Positions 8,591-19,702 of a DNA stretch of 64,000 nucleotides are shown piece after piece. Below the pieces are notes generated by a model that was not told the DNA's origin, did no database searches, and was given only the letters and a program-made list of their open reading frames with translations. Both the position numbers and the translations under genes were made by a program. Location of the stretch: positions 63,185,631-63,249,630 of the forward strand of contig CM028379.1 of the NCBI GenBank assembly GCA_013146195.2, in the 5' to 3' direction. The DNA is from Codonopsis lanceolata. Lineage: Eukaryota > Streptophyta > Magnoliopsida > Asterales > Campanulaceae. Numbering within the stretch: position 1 is the first letter of the stretch; the number at the start of each line of letters is the position of its first letter.

Positions 8591-11500
8591 TTATGCCTCA
8601 GATTCCAAGGAATGCCTCACACATACCAGATCATCAAGTTTATTCCCATCCATTTTGTACAGAGAGACACCTTCCATCTGGATAAAGTGATCCCATGCTT
8701 CCTTTCTCAGACTCTTAATAGGCATGGTTTCCCATTTACTGTAATTTGACTGCTTCCTTACACTGCTCATGTCGGGAGATCCAGATACAGGTCCATCAGA
8801 ACTGGGCCCAACACTTCCCCACACCTTACAATTACCAAATTGTCCCAGCCCGCCGGCTTCACCAGCTTGACTTCTCTTCAAGCGTAAAGCAGCTACATGA
8901 GCTCTGCCTATAGATTCTCGACTTGGCACATCAGACCAGTCTTGCTTCCTTTTCGCTCTCATAGGAGAATGAATCCTAATAACCTGAAATGTTAAGCTTC
9001 AGATTTTGAGCAAATAGTACATATGGATACATCTTGACTAAAAATTATTTTTTATGATTAAGAAGAATGGAATATACATACACCAAGACATTCAAGGAGC
9101 TGGTAGTACGCTCTTCCTTGAAGTGGATTATGCCCTTTCCTTGGTTCAGAAAAGTATCGGGTCCTTTAAGAATATGAATAACAAGAAATAATATGTGAGA
9201 GAAAAGATGAGAAGTGAATCTCTGTATTTCTATTGTTAAGTGAAAATTTCAATGTGGCTACAGGAGGATGAGAAGTTACTAGAGCATTAGTCCATGAACA
9301 TGCTTCTTTCTATATCATTCTTTCATTATGCATGTTTGTGGATGTGTGTGGAGGGGGGAGGGGGAAGTAGTAGGGAAATAATCAAGCATTAAACTCACCA
9401 TTCAGTGTAGCCCGGATCAACAGTGAAACCATATATGTCAACGATATCACACATGGAAAGTGCGAGTTCTATAGATTTCATTCCAGTTCCTTTGGCACCT
9501 CTACGGAGTACAATACCTTGGAAGAGATACACAGGATTTGGTATCATCTGCAAACATACATGTGAATGATTTTAGTCCTTCACCAGAAATTAAGGTTTTT
9601 CTGGTTGCTAAGTAAGAATTAAATTCACAACCATTTATTACATTACACACGGGCATTCCTGAATGATCAAACAGATTAAATATCAACATTTAACATTCCT
9701 TATGAAATCTGATGCTTCATGATCCACTCAAGTACCAAACGTACAAATAGTCCTACAGCCAAGGATCAATTTTTCTTCCCTTTTTTTTTTGTGTGTGGGG
9801 TGGAGTGGGGGGGTTACGTGAACCAAGGATCATTTATAGTGTAACGAGGGACATAAACAAGGTCTTTGATAATTGACTACAATTCCAATAACGTACCATG
9901 TTCTAGTTCAACGGTTCTAATTTCCTCTTAACCAGATCAAGTTGTTTGAAATCTAACAAGATCAACAACAACCAAAAAAAAAAAAGCACACTGCTGATCA
10001 GCTGAAGAGGCTTTGAAATCCCTGCTTTTGATGATGACTAGTACAGACAAGTTTGGTTTACTACTTGCATACAATTATGATCCTTTCTATAGTGGTTGGC
10101 TTGCTGTGACAGGTGGAGAACTAAAAACAATGGCAAGTATGGGAGGTTGTTAATCATGATATAGCTTGAGCAATAATCATATTGAAAACACAGCCTGCTT
10201 GTTCTTCAAAATGCCAACATATCAAATCCACTGCCTCCAAAGATTCCCTTTCGTTAGGAAACAAGCGCAAGCTTTGCCTGATTATTTAAGTATGGAGAGC
10301 CAAAGAGTCTATAATGTTCTAGAACCACCAATGGATTGACAACTAGATCATCTTGTTGATAGAGTAACTCTGACCTATGGAAAATAATCCATGGTCTTAT
10401 GAGTCGTGACTTGTGGGCATTTTCTGAGAACATTCTTTGCAATAATGGAGGAAGTTAGTTTGTTGCTGATTTTTCGTATGAAAATCTACAGCTAATGCTT
10501 TTACAAGTAATCAAACATGTGATAGATTTGGGCAAAATTGAACTTAAAGGCTCCTACTTATTGTCTTCTAATGCAACAGTTTAGTTTCTTCTTTGAGAGA
10601 AACAAAAAAACTACTACTCATAGCTTGCTTATCTGCTAGGATGACGAGCTTAATCAATCAATTGGAGCATATGTCCATACATAATTTATTTCCTACAACA
10701 GCGTTTAGAACCTAATATAAAGATATAAACCCTCCTTTTTTTCTCTTTTTCTTTTCCCCTAACTTTGAAAAAGTGCGTGCAGAAAAAGAAGTTAACACAG
10801 TAGCGGCATAGTTAAGATGACTTGGGGAACATGGATAATACCGAAAAATTGGAAATTGAACTAACAGAAGACCCATAAATCCATGTGTTTCAACTGAAGG
10901 AGACTCTCCTTAGGTGGGGACTTGCCTATCCCACCCCGTTGAAAGAAGCCGAAGTCATTCAAATGAAAGAACCCAGCTTCAGTCGTTAGTTATCAAAACC
11001 ACCGGCAAATTTGGCAAAATAAATACTGGCAACATTCTGAATTTGGTGCAAAACTTACATTTATCATTTTATTAAAGTCTCTGTGGGTCACACTTTTGAT
11101 GATAAGCACCTCATCATCTGCAAGAGATAAGAAAAGGTCAGAGAGTGCTAGTAATAACAATTCTGGATAGGTTTCATGACCTAACGAAATTTTTGTGATT
11201 AGCCCTCCTTTCTTTTTCCTTTTGTCTATAAAGTGCTAAGCCTTGACACTTCTGGATATGTTTCATGGCATGGAAATTTCTGTACCTTGTCCTCATTTCC
11301 CTTACCCTTTTTTTGTCTTTCTTTTTCAGATCAAGGAACTTTAATACTTCTGTTAACACGAGGAAGGAGCAGTCTCTGTGGGTCACACTTTTGATGATAA
11401 CATGGGAACTTTATATCTTTTATTGATAAAGGTAAAGTATATAAAAAGAAGAGCGTCAAAATAGGTGACACGTCCTTTACATAGAAGAGCATTCCTCTGA

Positions 11501-14500
11501 GGGACACGTCGGCGCCCAAACTAAATATAAACTAAACAATACAAAATAAAGGAAATTAAAGAAGGCTAAGAAGCTAATTTGAAGTAAATAAGCATTGGAT
11601 AAATAACAACTCTGCCAGCAATGTATGCCACTTTGACCTTTAGCCAATCGCTATGTAGGCATCAGTTTCTGTGTATTTACTTTATTTTACAAGACTGGGC
11701 ATTTACCAAGTCGTTTGGGGTGATGAGATATAGAGTGGGAAGGTTCAGTGTATGGAGATATGGGGGTGGCAGTTGCATTTAAGATAAGGAGGTTGAGTGC
11801 ATAAAGGTAGCAGATTTGTATAAAATAAGGAGATTGAGTTATCTGGTACTGTTCTAACAATTGCTGGGATTGTGGCATTTTGGACATCAAAAATTTCTTT
11901 TGCAAAAATATTTAGGGAAGCAAACACAACCGAAAGCTTAGCAATAAATGGAGTGGAAACTGGAAAGGTCTAATACGTTTCAAGGATGGTGGGACCAAAG
12001 CTTTTCTCAAGATCTGGAGGCATAACAGCAATACTGCTCTGATTGTTGTTCTTTGAAATGTTTAGCACTATAACCAACATAAGTGTCTACAGTCAACATA
12101 GACATGAAGACCTTCAAAATCTATATATGAGACAAATATTGATTTGATATAACCAAACCTTTGAGAAAATTTTGTATATTAGTTGGCATTTCATGAAGCA
12201 TAATTCTACCGTATAAACCCTAATGTCATATGTCCACATATGTAGACACCTGTGCCCTAGGACATGCATGTCAAACACGGCTATTTTTATGTAATTTTTT
12301 CCGTCCCCTACATCACTTTATCATCTGGCACTGGGGTATGGCTTAGTGGATGTTTTAGCCCTGATGCGGGTAATGTCTACAAGTTTTTAGTGCTTTAACA
12401 GTTAAGTTGGGTGCTGTTTGTAACTTAATTGTTATGTAGTTCTTTTTTGGTGTTCATGCCCAGTGGTTTCAGTATGTGATTTCTGTTCAGACATTTTGTT
12501 GTGTTCATATCAAGTGGTGATTTTCTTCAGCTGCAGAATGTAATGTTGAGGGTGTTTGTGTGTGGGCCTAGTATATAACTTTCATTGTTATTCATAATAC
12601 TACTTCCTTTGCTGATATACTTTTATTAAACATGAGAAAAACAAAAATAAACTTTGTCAGATTCCATTCAAGTAAGAGCTACTATACAGCCTAAATCTAT
12701 AATATATATTCACCTGATCCATTTAGGATAGTGACCATGTTACGGGCAGTACCCCTCACTCCAAGTCTGAAATCTCTCTTTAGGCCAACATGTTTTGCAT
12801 ATTTCTGCAAGGTAGTGAAAACAATAAACAGAGTAAGGCAATCAATTGGATCACATTGCCTCTTAGATGCAACGTAATAGTTCAAGCATAGAAGTTATGC
12901 AAATACACGCTGTTAAGTTTGATATATATTGTTGAGCCCCTATCTAATAGCTTAAGCTTCTAGATGAGTTGGTTACTTAACATGGTTTGGCAAGGTCGTG
13001 AGTTCGAATCATCAAGCTTGCATTTGTTACCCAGAATATTGTGAATGCATGTTGTCACTCTGTTTGCTTTTTGATGTCCCTGGTGAGGCATGTTTGTGTA
13101 TCTGTCCACGTATGGACAGGTCACACATAAGGGGGAGTGTTAAGCTTGATATACATTGTTGAGCCCCTATCTAAAAGCTTTTAGATGAGTTGGTTACTTA
13201 ACACACGCCAACTCTAAAGCATTTTCAATTCAATGATGGCACTCAGAATTCTGATTATAAGGCTTGTGATGTTCAATCTAAGATATCAACTATTGTTTAA
13301 CCGAAGCAGAAAAAAGCCCTAGTAAGACACATAGCCTCACCAGCTTAAACATAGTATGACCATTCCAAAGACAGATCAGTCCATAATGAAGTCAACAAAA
13401 TGAAGACTTCAGAAGAAAGTAAGTATTACGGTCATTGATTATGAGAAAAGCCACCTCTCTAATGGCTCATTACCTCATTTACTGGGGCCTCATTGTCCCG
13501 TATAACTGCATCATGTCTATCAATTTCTTTTCCAAACTCCGTCTTTAACAGATCTCCTGAATTTCCCACAACAGCACATTTCTGAAATTGACGGGGGTGA
13601 AAGGGTGGCTTTGCTGGCAAAATCATGTTAAGGTTCTCCTCACAAAGTGACCGATTGCTGCAATCCTTTGCACCTCTGCAATTGAGAAGGAAATGAGGTG
13701 GGGGAAAAAAAGGAATCAGGGGTATGTTACTTCATAAGTGCAAATAAAAGGATAAGTAGATTCTACTGAAAATTTGTTGTTAATTCAATTATCTTTCAAA
13801 AGCAGGATGTAAGCATACAATTGTGCTATCCTCTTAGCTGCATAGTCCAACCATCCATCTGGCCGCGCATCTAAATATTCTCTTGTTAAAACTGTAGTCA
13901 TGTTACGATACTGCATTTCAGACAATCTTAGTATATAACATGTACTAAAGCGAAACACTTGAACACAAACTGGAATTACTAACCTGTTCCCACAGTAGAA
14001 TTGCCTCACAAACATCATAGCTGTACTCCAATGGCTCAAAGGTCTTAAACTGTGGATTCAACTGCAGGTGAAGACAAAAATCTGGTCAATTGCAGACGCA
14101 GGAGCACATACACACACAGAGATAATGAAATTAAGAGGCGTACCCAGGTGCTATTGGTGCCTTCAGGAAACTTAAGAACCAACTTGCAGTGATTGATAAT
14201 ATGTGCAGTAAGTCCAAGCCCTCTGTTTGCCTACGCGTAATTCAAAATTGGTAGAGAAGAATAAGATAGATTCTCATATAGACATTTTTTTTGATAATTA
14301 TGATATAAAACAAAGCATCAAATCAGGTGACGCATCCTTTGTACACTAGGAGTATACATATTAGTCAAAAGTAAGACTATTAACAAATTCTACAAAAGAA
14401 TAATTAGTCAGAACAGAACACCAAAGAGATAGAGTGCGAAGCATGGTATCTTCCATCTTAAGCATAGAACTTTCCTCATTCTCAAACGCCCTTTTATTTC

Positions 14501-17500
14501 TCTCCCCTCAAACAGTCCACACCACAGCTAAAGGAATCATATCCCAAAAAAATTCCTCCTTTTCCTCTTGTAAATAGACCAACTCAACAGCACATATTTA
14601 AAAGAGCTAGGTATCACCCACGCAATCTTTAACATTCCCAGAATCAGATCCCAAAAATGCCTAGCCACTGACAGTGAATCAACAAACGATTAACACTTTC
14701 TTCATCAAATTTGCACATATAACATCTGTTTACAAAAATCTTGTTCCTTCGCCGCAGATTGTTGCCCATAAGAATTGCCTCATTACACGCCTCCCAAGCA
14801 AAGAAAGCAAGTCAGTTAGGGGCTCTGGTTTGCCAAATCGACTTCCATAGAAAATGACTGCAATTACTTTGAAAAAGCACCTTGTAAAATGACTTGACTG
14901 AAAATATCCCATTTCCTCCTCCAGCCCACCTGACTTCATCCACTCCGCTTCCCCCTATTTGCACACCATGAATTTTTTTGAAGAAGCTCATAAAAGATTC
15001 CATCTCCCAGTCTTGAAAACTCCTAAAAATCGGATTCCACACAGCTTTGCCCTCATTCATTTGAAGGACTGAACTAATCAAACAGTCCTTATCCCTTGCC
15101 AAAGTGAAAAGATCATGGAAACATCTCCACAATTCTGCTTCTCCACACCATTTATCTGTCCAAAATTTGATAGAAGAACCGTCCCCAATCTCAAAAGAAA
15201 TATTCTTCGCGAAAGATTCCCAGCCTCTACATATTCCTTTCCATACTCCCACTCCATAAGGAATAACGATGGGTTTTGGAAACCAAAAGTGATCCCCTTC
15301 GCCATATTTACTAATCACCACATTCTTCCATAGATCATTTCTGGCAACCAGAAATCTCCATAGTCATTTACCTAAAAGAGCCAAATCATCTACCATTTTC
15401 AGGACACACGAAAAAAGCCACTCTAAATTATTATCTACCATTTTCAGGACACACGAAATAAAAAAGCAACCTCTATCAACCCCCAACTTTGTCACCACCC
15501 TCTTGTCCCACATGATGAGAATGCCACCAGTTGATCCTACCGCACCAAGAAAATCCCAGTCAAACCATCTACCTCCTCCTAAACTGTTAATCACCTTCCG
15601 GTCTATTATCTCCATATTTGTTTCTTGTAAACATGCTACATGAGGTTTCCATCTTCTCAACAATGCGCTGATAATATTCCTCTTTCTAACATCATTCAAG
15701 CCCCAAACATTCCAAGAAATTATTTTGAGCTGCATAGGGAAACTTTATTTTGACCCTCTTCTCCTCCTCATATAGACATTATTATATGCTAAAATAACAG
15801 GTGGTAAGCAAAGAAGGGCAGAAAACACCTAATTAATAGCAAATTTGGCACAAATGCATTGGATTTTGTGTGTATGTTAAGCTAATGACTATTAAATACT
15901 CATCTTTACTGTTATATAAAGTGCAAGGAGAGGCTTTGATGTTCTTAAATTCTAATGCGATAGTTTTACCACTAAATTGCTTTGAATGAATCGACATTAC
16001 CTCAAGCCATTAAAATATTTAGGACAACAGTAATTTAAGGTAAAGAGGCATGCTCATTTTCCCTCACACCTAATCAAGTCATAACTCAACTCACACCACA
16101 TCAGTCCAGCGACTTCTTACCCTTTTCAATCCTAATTATACTTCCAGAACTACTCAAACTCAATTGTATAGCCTCTTCTCCAAGTTTAAACCATCTTAGA
16201 TTCTAAGAGCATTTAATGCCAAATCAGACTGCATATGTGCAAAACAATTCTCTCACATTTTATATTAAGCATCCATAAAATGTCTCTTTCCACATTCTCT
16301 TTTGCCCCAATTTTTGACAGGTAGAACCTCCAATCCACTAAACAGCCTCAATAAACAAATTTGGCACAATTATTTTGTACATGTTAACAAGATGAGTGTA
16401 GTTGAAATATGAATGTTAAGATGGATATGAGGTAAAACTAGGAAAGACATAATTCGTAATGGACGCCCAATGGCAAATAAGACATGAGAATATTGCTTAA
16501 GATGGTTAGGACACATACAATACACTGCTTAGTGTACCCATTAGGAAATGTGATGCTATCAATATCAACTAGGCTACAAGGAGGGAAGGCAAAAAACTAA
16601 AATCGACATCAGGAATAAAGAAAGATAGGAATGAGGGTGGTCTATGTGATAACCTAGCTTTGGATCGAATTAGATGGCAGAAAATGTTTCACTTGAGCTA
16701 ACCCCAAAAGTGATTCGAACTAAGGCTGAGTTGAGTCCAAAATTCACTCTTTCCCATTCCCTTTTGACCTTGTTTCCTAACTTTGACAGGTACAACCTCC
16801 AATATGTTAAGCAGCCTCAACAAGTGTGAGCTAAGGATTAACTTGTTATTTCCTTTCTTTCTTTCATTATTATTACAACAATTATGATTACCAAAGAACT
16901 AAGTCATAGACTTGTAAACTCGTTGAATGCAGCAGAAATATTTTCTTATCATTTTTATTTATTATTTGTTTAGTCCTTTTTTTTGTGTGTGTGTAGGAGA
17001 GAGGGGGTTGGTTCTTGTTAAGGGTGTTTCTAAGTAGGAAATACTGAAATAGATTGTTCCAGATATTCATAAGGTAGTTAGTGATGATTTCTTAACTAAA
17101 CATTCGAACTTTCTACGTAGAAAGAAAACAATTTATTAGATTCAATGAATGTACCTACATGTTGGAAGTGTGAGTCGGACTAGATATAAACAAAAATAAC
17201 AGTTGTTCAAAAATTATTATGGTATAAAGTGGGCAAGCCGTGATCTAGATCAAATAATCGGACAAACTATGTAATGAAAGAATGAGGCGGTTCAAACCGA
17301 AAAATCAAATTCGGATCACCTTCCTAAGAAGCAACTAATAGCAAACGGAAACGCAACAAAGGTGGTTATCCAAAGAGGATTGGAAGGAGGAATGAGAAAC
17401 GAACCACGCATTGCTGAAGGCTGGACTGGAAATTAGACAAGATCTGGATTTCCTCTCGGTTCAAATTGATACTTTGATTACCTGCAAAGCAAAGCGATTA

Positions 17501-17719
17501 TAAAGGAAAAGCATTTTACCAGTCTGAGTAGGGGATTGAAGAAAGGGTAGAGAATAAAAGGAAGTTACCGGGGCTGAAAAAAGAGGATTGGATGAAGAAA
17601 ACGATGAGGGAGAAAATAGTGGCAGCGCAGACGAGATGGACGAAGGTGAGTCTCCTTGATGATGAAGCTGAGACGGCCTTTACAGGTCTCGTCATCTTCT
17701 CCCTCGCCGTCTCTGTCAC
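8591..17719 (-). CDS. SIA1: Sialyltransferase-like protein (GT29), SIA1/MGP2 type, 11 exons
   Basis: Exons in transcript order: 17719-17569, 17481-17405, 14230-14144, 14061-13984, 13910-13819, 13675-13474, 12804-12714, 11117-11059, 9547-9399, 9163-9082, 8983-8591. All junctions are GT-AG and the joined frame of 1461 nt stays open (486 residues). A type II membrane anchor spans residues 24-43, typical of Golgi glycosyltransferases. The GT29 L-sialylmotif begins at CAVVGNSG (195-202). The S-motif region is about 293-320 (GAKGTGMKSIE), followed by His340 and AYYQLLE (347-353). Order and spacing match Arabidopsis SIA1/MGP2 (At1g08660), known to be needed for pollen tube growth. The plant donor sugar is uncertain; Kdo-like sugars have been proposed. 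Met9 is an alternative start. Introns 2, 6, 7 and 8 are long, and 2, 6 and 7 hold transposons. Confidence 0.9.
9548..11058. other. Intron 8 of the SIA1-like gene
   Basis: A 1.5 kb AT-rich intron between exons 9 and 8. I recognise no transposon, RNA gene or conserved frame in it. Confidence 0.5.
11160..11403 (-). repeat. Partial duplication of exon 8 and flanking intron
   Basis: A 30 bp segment inside exon 8 (11077-11106) recurs exactly at 11372-11401 in intron 7. A nearby 'tctggatatgtttcatg' segment is also repeated (about 11161 and 11250). The extra copy lies upstream of the real exon in the transcript. It lacks a usable acceptor/donor pair, so it is an exon fragment and not an alternative exon. 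Confidence 0.7.
11404..11530 (-). mobile_element. LINE 3'-end-like fragment in intron 7
   Basis: Read on the minus strand, it shares the aaggatgcgtcacctgattt-type segment and A-rich end with the 3' end of the LINE in intron 2. It has no coding part. Confidence 0.4.
12911..13203 (+). mobile_element. SMART: miniature LTR retrotransposon, 293 bp, complete
   Basis: Two short LTRs, 12911-12982 (72 bp) and 13138-13203 (66 bp), both start TGTTAAG and end CTTAACA. Perfect 5 bp target duplications CACGC lie at 12906-12910 and 13204-13208. TGGT follows the first LTR directly, as at the start of an initiator-tRNA primer site, and a polypurine tract AAGGGGGAG precedes the second LTR. There is no coding capacity. 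Size and layout match the SMART class of very small plant LTR elements (about 290 bp). It lies in intron 6 of the SIA1-like gene. Confidence 0.85.
14287..15766 (-). mobile_element. L1-type LINE, internally deleted, with 14 bp target duplication
   Basis: It lies in intron 2 of the SIA1-like gene, in the same orientation. Perfect 14 bp direct repeats CTCATATAGACATT flank it (14273-14286 and 15767-15780), with a short A-run at the 3' end. The 5' part (15735-15400) encodes the N-terminus of the APE-type endonuclease (MQLKIISWNVWGLN, then CLQETNM). The 3' part (15395-14812) encodes the region downstream of reverse transcriptase (LWKNVVISKYGEGDHFW, then IGDGSSIKFWTDKW and the zf-RVT end). The two halves join in the same frame at about 15396, where most of the endonuclease and the whole polymerase are missing. 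A TGA replaces a Trp codon near 15371. A 26 bp tandem duplication lies near 15391-15460. Confidence 0.85.
15781..17404. other. Remainder of intron 2
   Basis: AT-rich intron DNA. It contains the RTE fragment described separately. Two similar ~90 bp segments flank that fragment (about 16265-16360 and 16735-16825, sharing 'tttgacaggtagaacctccaat'), so the fragment may sit inside an older repeat. Confidence 0.4.
16385..16710 (+). mobile_element. RTE-type LINE, C-terminal fragment
   Basis: Translated on the plus strand across several frames, the region shows the end of an RTE-clade reverse transcriptase polyprotein: RKD-type segment, LRWLGHIQ, a Gly/Lys-rich stretch, then a region like ALDRxEWR before ANPK. 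It has many stops and is antisense to the SIA1-like gene. Confidence 0.55.
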
Positions 17720-18221
17720 CGTTACCGGTACTAGAAAGATCTAGCTCTCCCGGTGTGGAAATTGGTGGGGAGTATGGAAACAGTTGAGCTGACGACTGAT
17801 GTCTCAGTCTGTGGAACAACTGAACAAGTTTAAGGAAGCGGTGGTTAATCGGAAAACTCTAATACCGACTACCGAGCCAGGTGTCAATTGAAACCCGCCG
17901 AACCCAAACACATTGAAACCGAGGGTTCAGGTTTCCTTTGAATTACAATAACTTAAAGTGGGTTTCTTCGTATTAAAATAACCACAGTTAAGGAAACAAA
18001 TGATCTCAAATGTTAAATATTCTTTTTGTTTTTCTTTTTCAATTAGTTCAACTACAATAGTAGGTTTGCGACAACTCAACAACTATTACTGATTTTCTAA
18101 TTTCTTAATTTGCTCTTCCCAATATTGCATTTTTTCAAATTCCCTCTATTTTGTTACTTTACGAGGGACCGTATTTGGATTCAGGTTCGTCTTTAGGTTT
18201 CTTTTTTTTGAATTTTATTGA
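17720..18221. promoter_or_regulatory. 5' flank of the SIA1-like gene
   Basis: About 500 bp between the SIA1-like start codon and the Pack-MULE. An upstream ATG at 17819 opens an 84-codon frame that overlaps exon 1 in another frame and stops at 17565. If transcription starts upstream of 17819, this would be an overlapping uORF that could reduce translation. No TATA box or start site can be assigned. Confidence 0.35.
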
Positions 18222-18584
18222 ATAATTAAAGGCAAAACGCACCTTTGGGCCACTGTATTTTTTAAAACATTGCAATTAGGCCACTGAGACGTCAAAATTT
18301 TCGATGCGGCCACTGTACCAGACTTATCTTACATGTTAACCCAATTTTTGGATGGACGTTAACTTAGGTTAAATACCTATTTTGCCCTTATCATCAGCTT
18401 CCACGATGATCATCTTCATCATCATTCAATCAAAAAATCAAAGAATTGCAGATGGGTGATCATCTTCATCATCATCCAGTCAAAAAATCAAAGAATTGCA
18501 GATGACAATGGCAAACTCAAATTAAACCCATATCAAAAACAAAAATAAAAAATGAACCAGATACAGTCAACACTCCCAATTTCT

Positions 18585-18867
18585 CAATCTCCCACTCTCT
18601 TTGAACCGATCCAACAATGGGGGTCGACATTCTTGAACCAGACGATGAGTTGATCATATCGGCGGGAATGGACTCTTGACCCTCGACCCACCTCCTTCAG
18701 ACCACTCCCCGACCGTTCCCCCTACCCCACCTCCTCGATTCACCCTCGGCTCTCTTTTTCCGATCCCCCTCTCCGAATCCAGATCCCTCCGTCCCAAGCC
18801 ACCAGAAGTAATCAACTCATGGGAGCTCATGGCCAGTCTTGACTACACAATCTCCCACTCTCTTTGA
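18585..18867 (+). pseudogene. Truncated first copy of the captured glutaredoxin-family fragment
   Basis: It begins with the same 5' leader as the second copy (caatctcccactctctttga). The ATG is retained, but deletions remove part of the N-terminus. It encodes the LTLDPPPS...PPEVINSWELMA region and breaks off where the second copy begins. Several small deletions shift the frame relative to copy 2. Confidence 0.7.
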
Positions 18868-18879
18868 ACCGATCCAACA

Positions 18880-19473
18880 ATGGGCTGTGTTTCGTCGACA
18901 TTGCTGAACCAGGACGATGAGTTCAGTCATATCGGTGGGAATGGACTGGGGCACCACATTGTGTCCCTCACCTCTACCACTTATTGCCTCTTGACCCTCG
19001 ACCCACCTCCTTCGGTCCGCTCCCCGACCGTTGCCCTCACCCCACCTCCTCGATTCTCCCTCGGCTCTCTTTTTTCGATCCCCCTCTCCGAATCCAGATC
19101 CTTCCGTCCCGAGCCACCGGAAGTAATCAACTCATGGGAGCTCATGGCCGATCTTGACTACACCAATGAAAGCTTCTGTTTCTCTCCCCTCCCTCCTCCG
19201 CAACACTCCAAGCCCTTCCCTTTTAGAGACAACTTTGATAAAGAAAATTCAAGCCCTAACAAGCCGTCGATTGTCCGTAGGGCGTCAAACGATGTAGTTG
19301 TACAGAGTTTATCTCCCCTAGATGGGTTTGAAAAATTATGCCCACCAAAGGGAAAGAACAGAGTGGTGATCGATCAAAAAACATTTAAACCCATATCTAA
19401 AGCAGAGTTTTTTTATTTTCGTTTTAGATCTGGGTTTAATTTGAGTTTGCCATTGTCATCTACAATTCTTTGA
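18880..19473 (+). CDS. Chimeric ORF: glutaredoxin-family N-terminus fused to Pack-MULE TIR
   Basis: 197-residue intact frame. Residues 1-166 match the N-terminal half of the plant glutaredoxin-domain family typified by Arabidopsis At5g39865 and At3g28850: an MGCVSS start (N-myristoylation type), HHIVSLTSTTY, EVINSWELMADLD, a KENSSPN region and DGFEKLCPPKGKNRVVI, which in the parent directly precedes the glutaredoxin fold. The fold itself is absent. After VVI the frame runs into the inverted repeat and adds about 30 unrelated residues. Any product would have no redox active site. Whether it is expressed is unknown; the ORF may persist by chance because the capture is recent. Confidence 0.65.
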   Translation: MGCVSSTLLNQDDEFSHIGGNGLGHHIVSLTSTTYCLLTLDPPPSVRSPTVALTPPPRFSLGSLFSIPLSESRSFRPEPPEVINSWELMADLDYTNESFCFSPLPPPQHSKPFPFRDNFDKENSSPNKPSIVRRASNDVVVQSLSPLDGFEKLCPPKGKNRVVIDQKTFKPISKAEFFYFRFRSGFNLSLPLSSTIL

Positions 19474-19702
19474 TTTTTTGACTGGATGATGATGAAGATG
19501 ATCACAGTGGAAGTTGATGATGAGGGCAAAATAGGTATTTAACCTAAGTTAACGTCCAAACTTAACGTCCATCCAAAAATTGGGTTAACATGTAAGATAA
19601 GTCTGGTACAGTGGCCGCATCGAAAATTTTGACGTCTCAGTGGCCTAATTGCAATGTTTTGAAAAGTACAGTGGCCCAAAGGTGCGTTTTGCCATAATTA
19701 AT

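Larger units (their letters stand above)
18231..19693 (+). mobile_element. Pack-MULE carrying a glutaredoxin-family gene fragment
   Basis: Long terminal inverted repeats, left about 18231-18552 and right about 19409-19693, start GGCAAAACGCACCTTTGGGC and pair nearly along their full length. The left arm has an extra ~50 bp internal duplication. Flanks are 9 bp ATAATTAAA (18222-18230) and ATAATTAAT (19694-19702), 8 of 9 matching, the duplication length of Mutator-like elements. There is no transposase. The cargo is a host gene fragment present twice (18585-18847 and 18848-about 19378). Confidence 0.88.

Noticed and set aside
8591..8962. Stand-alone 123-aa gene
   Set aside because: It is the last exon of the SIA1-like gene; an acceptor at 8984 extends it upstream in frame.
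14812..15321. Host gene of 169 aa
   Set aside because: It encodes the post-RT region of a LINE, bounded by 14 bp target duplications, inside intron 2.
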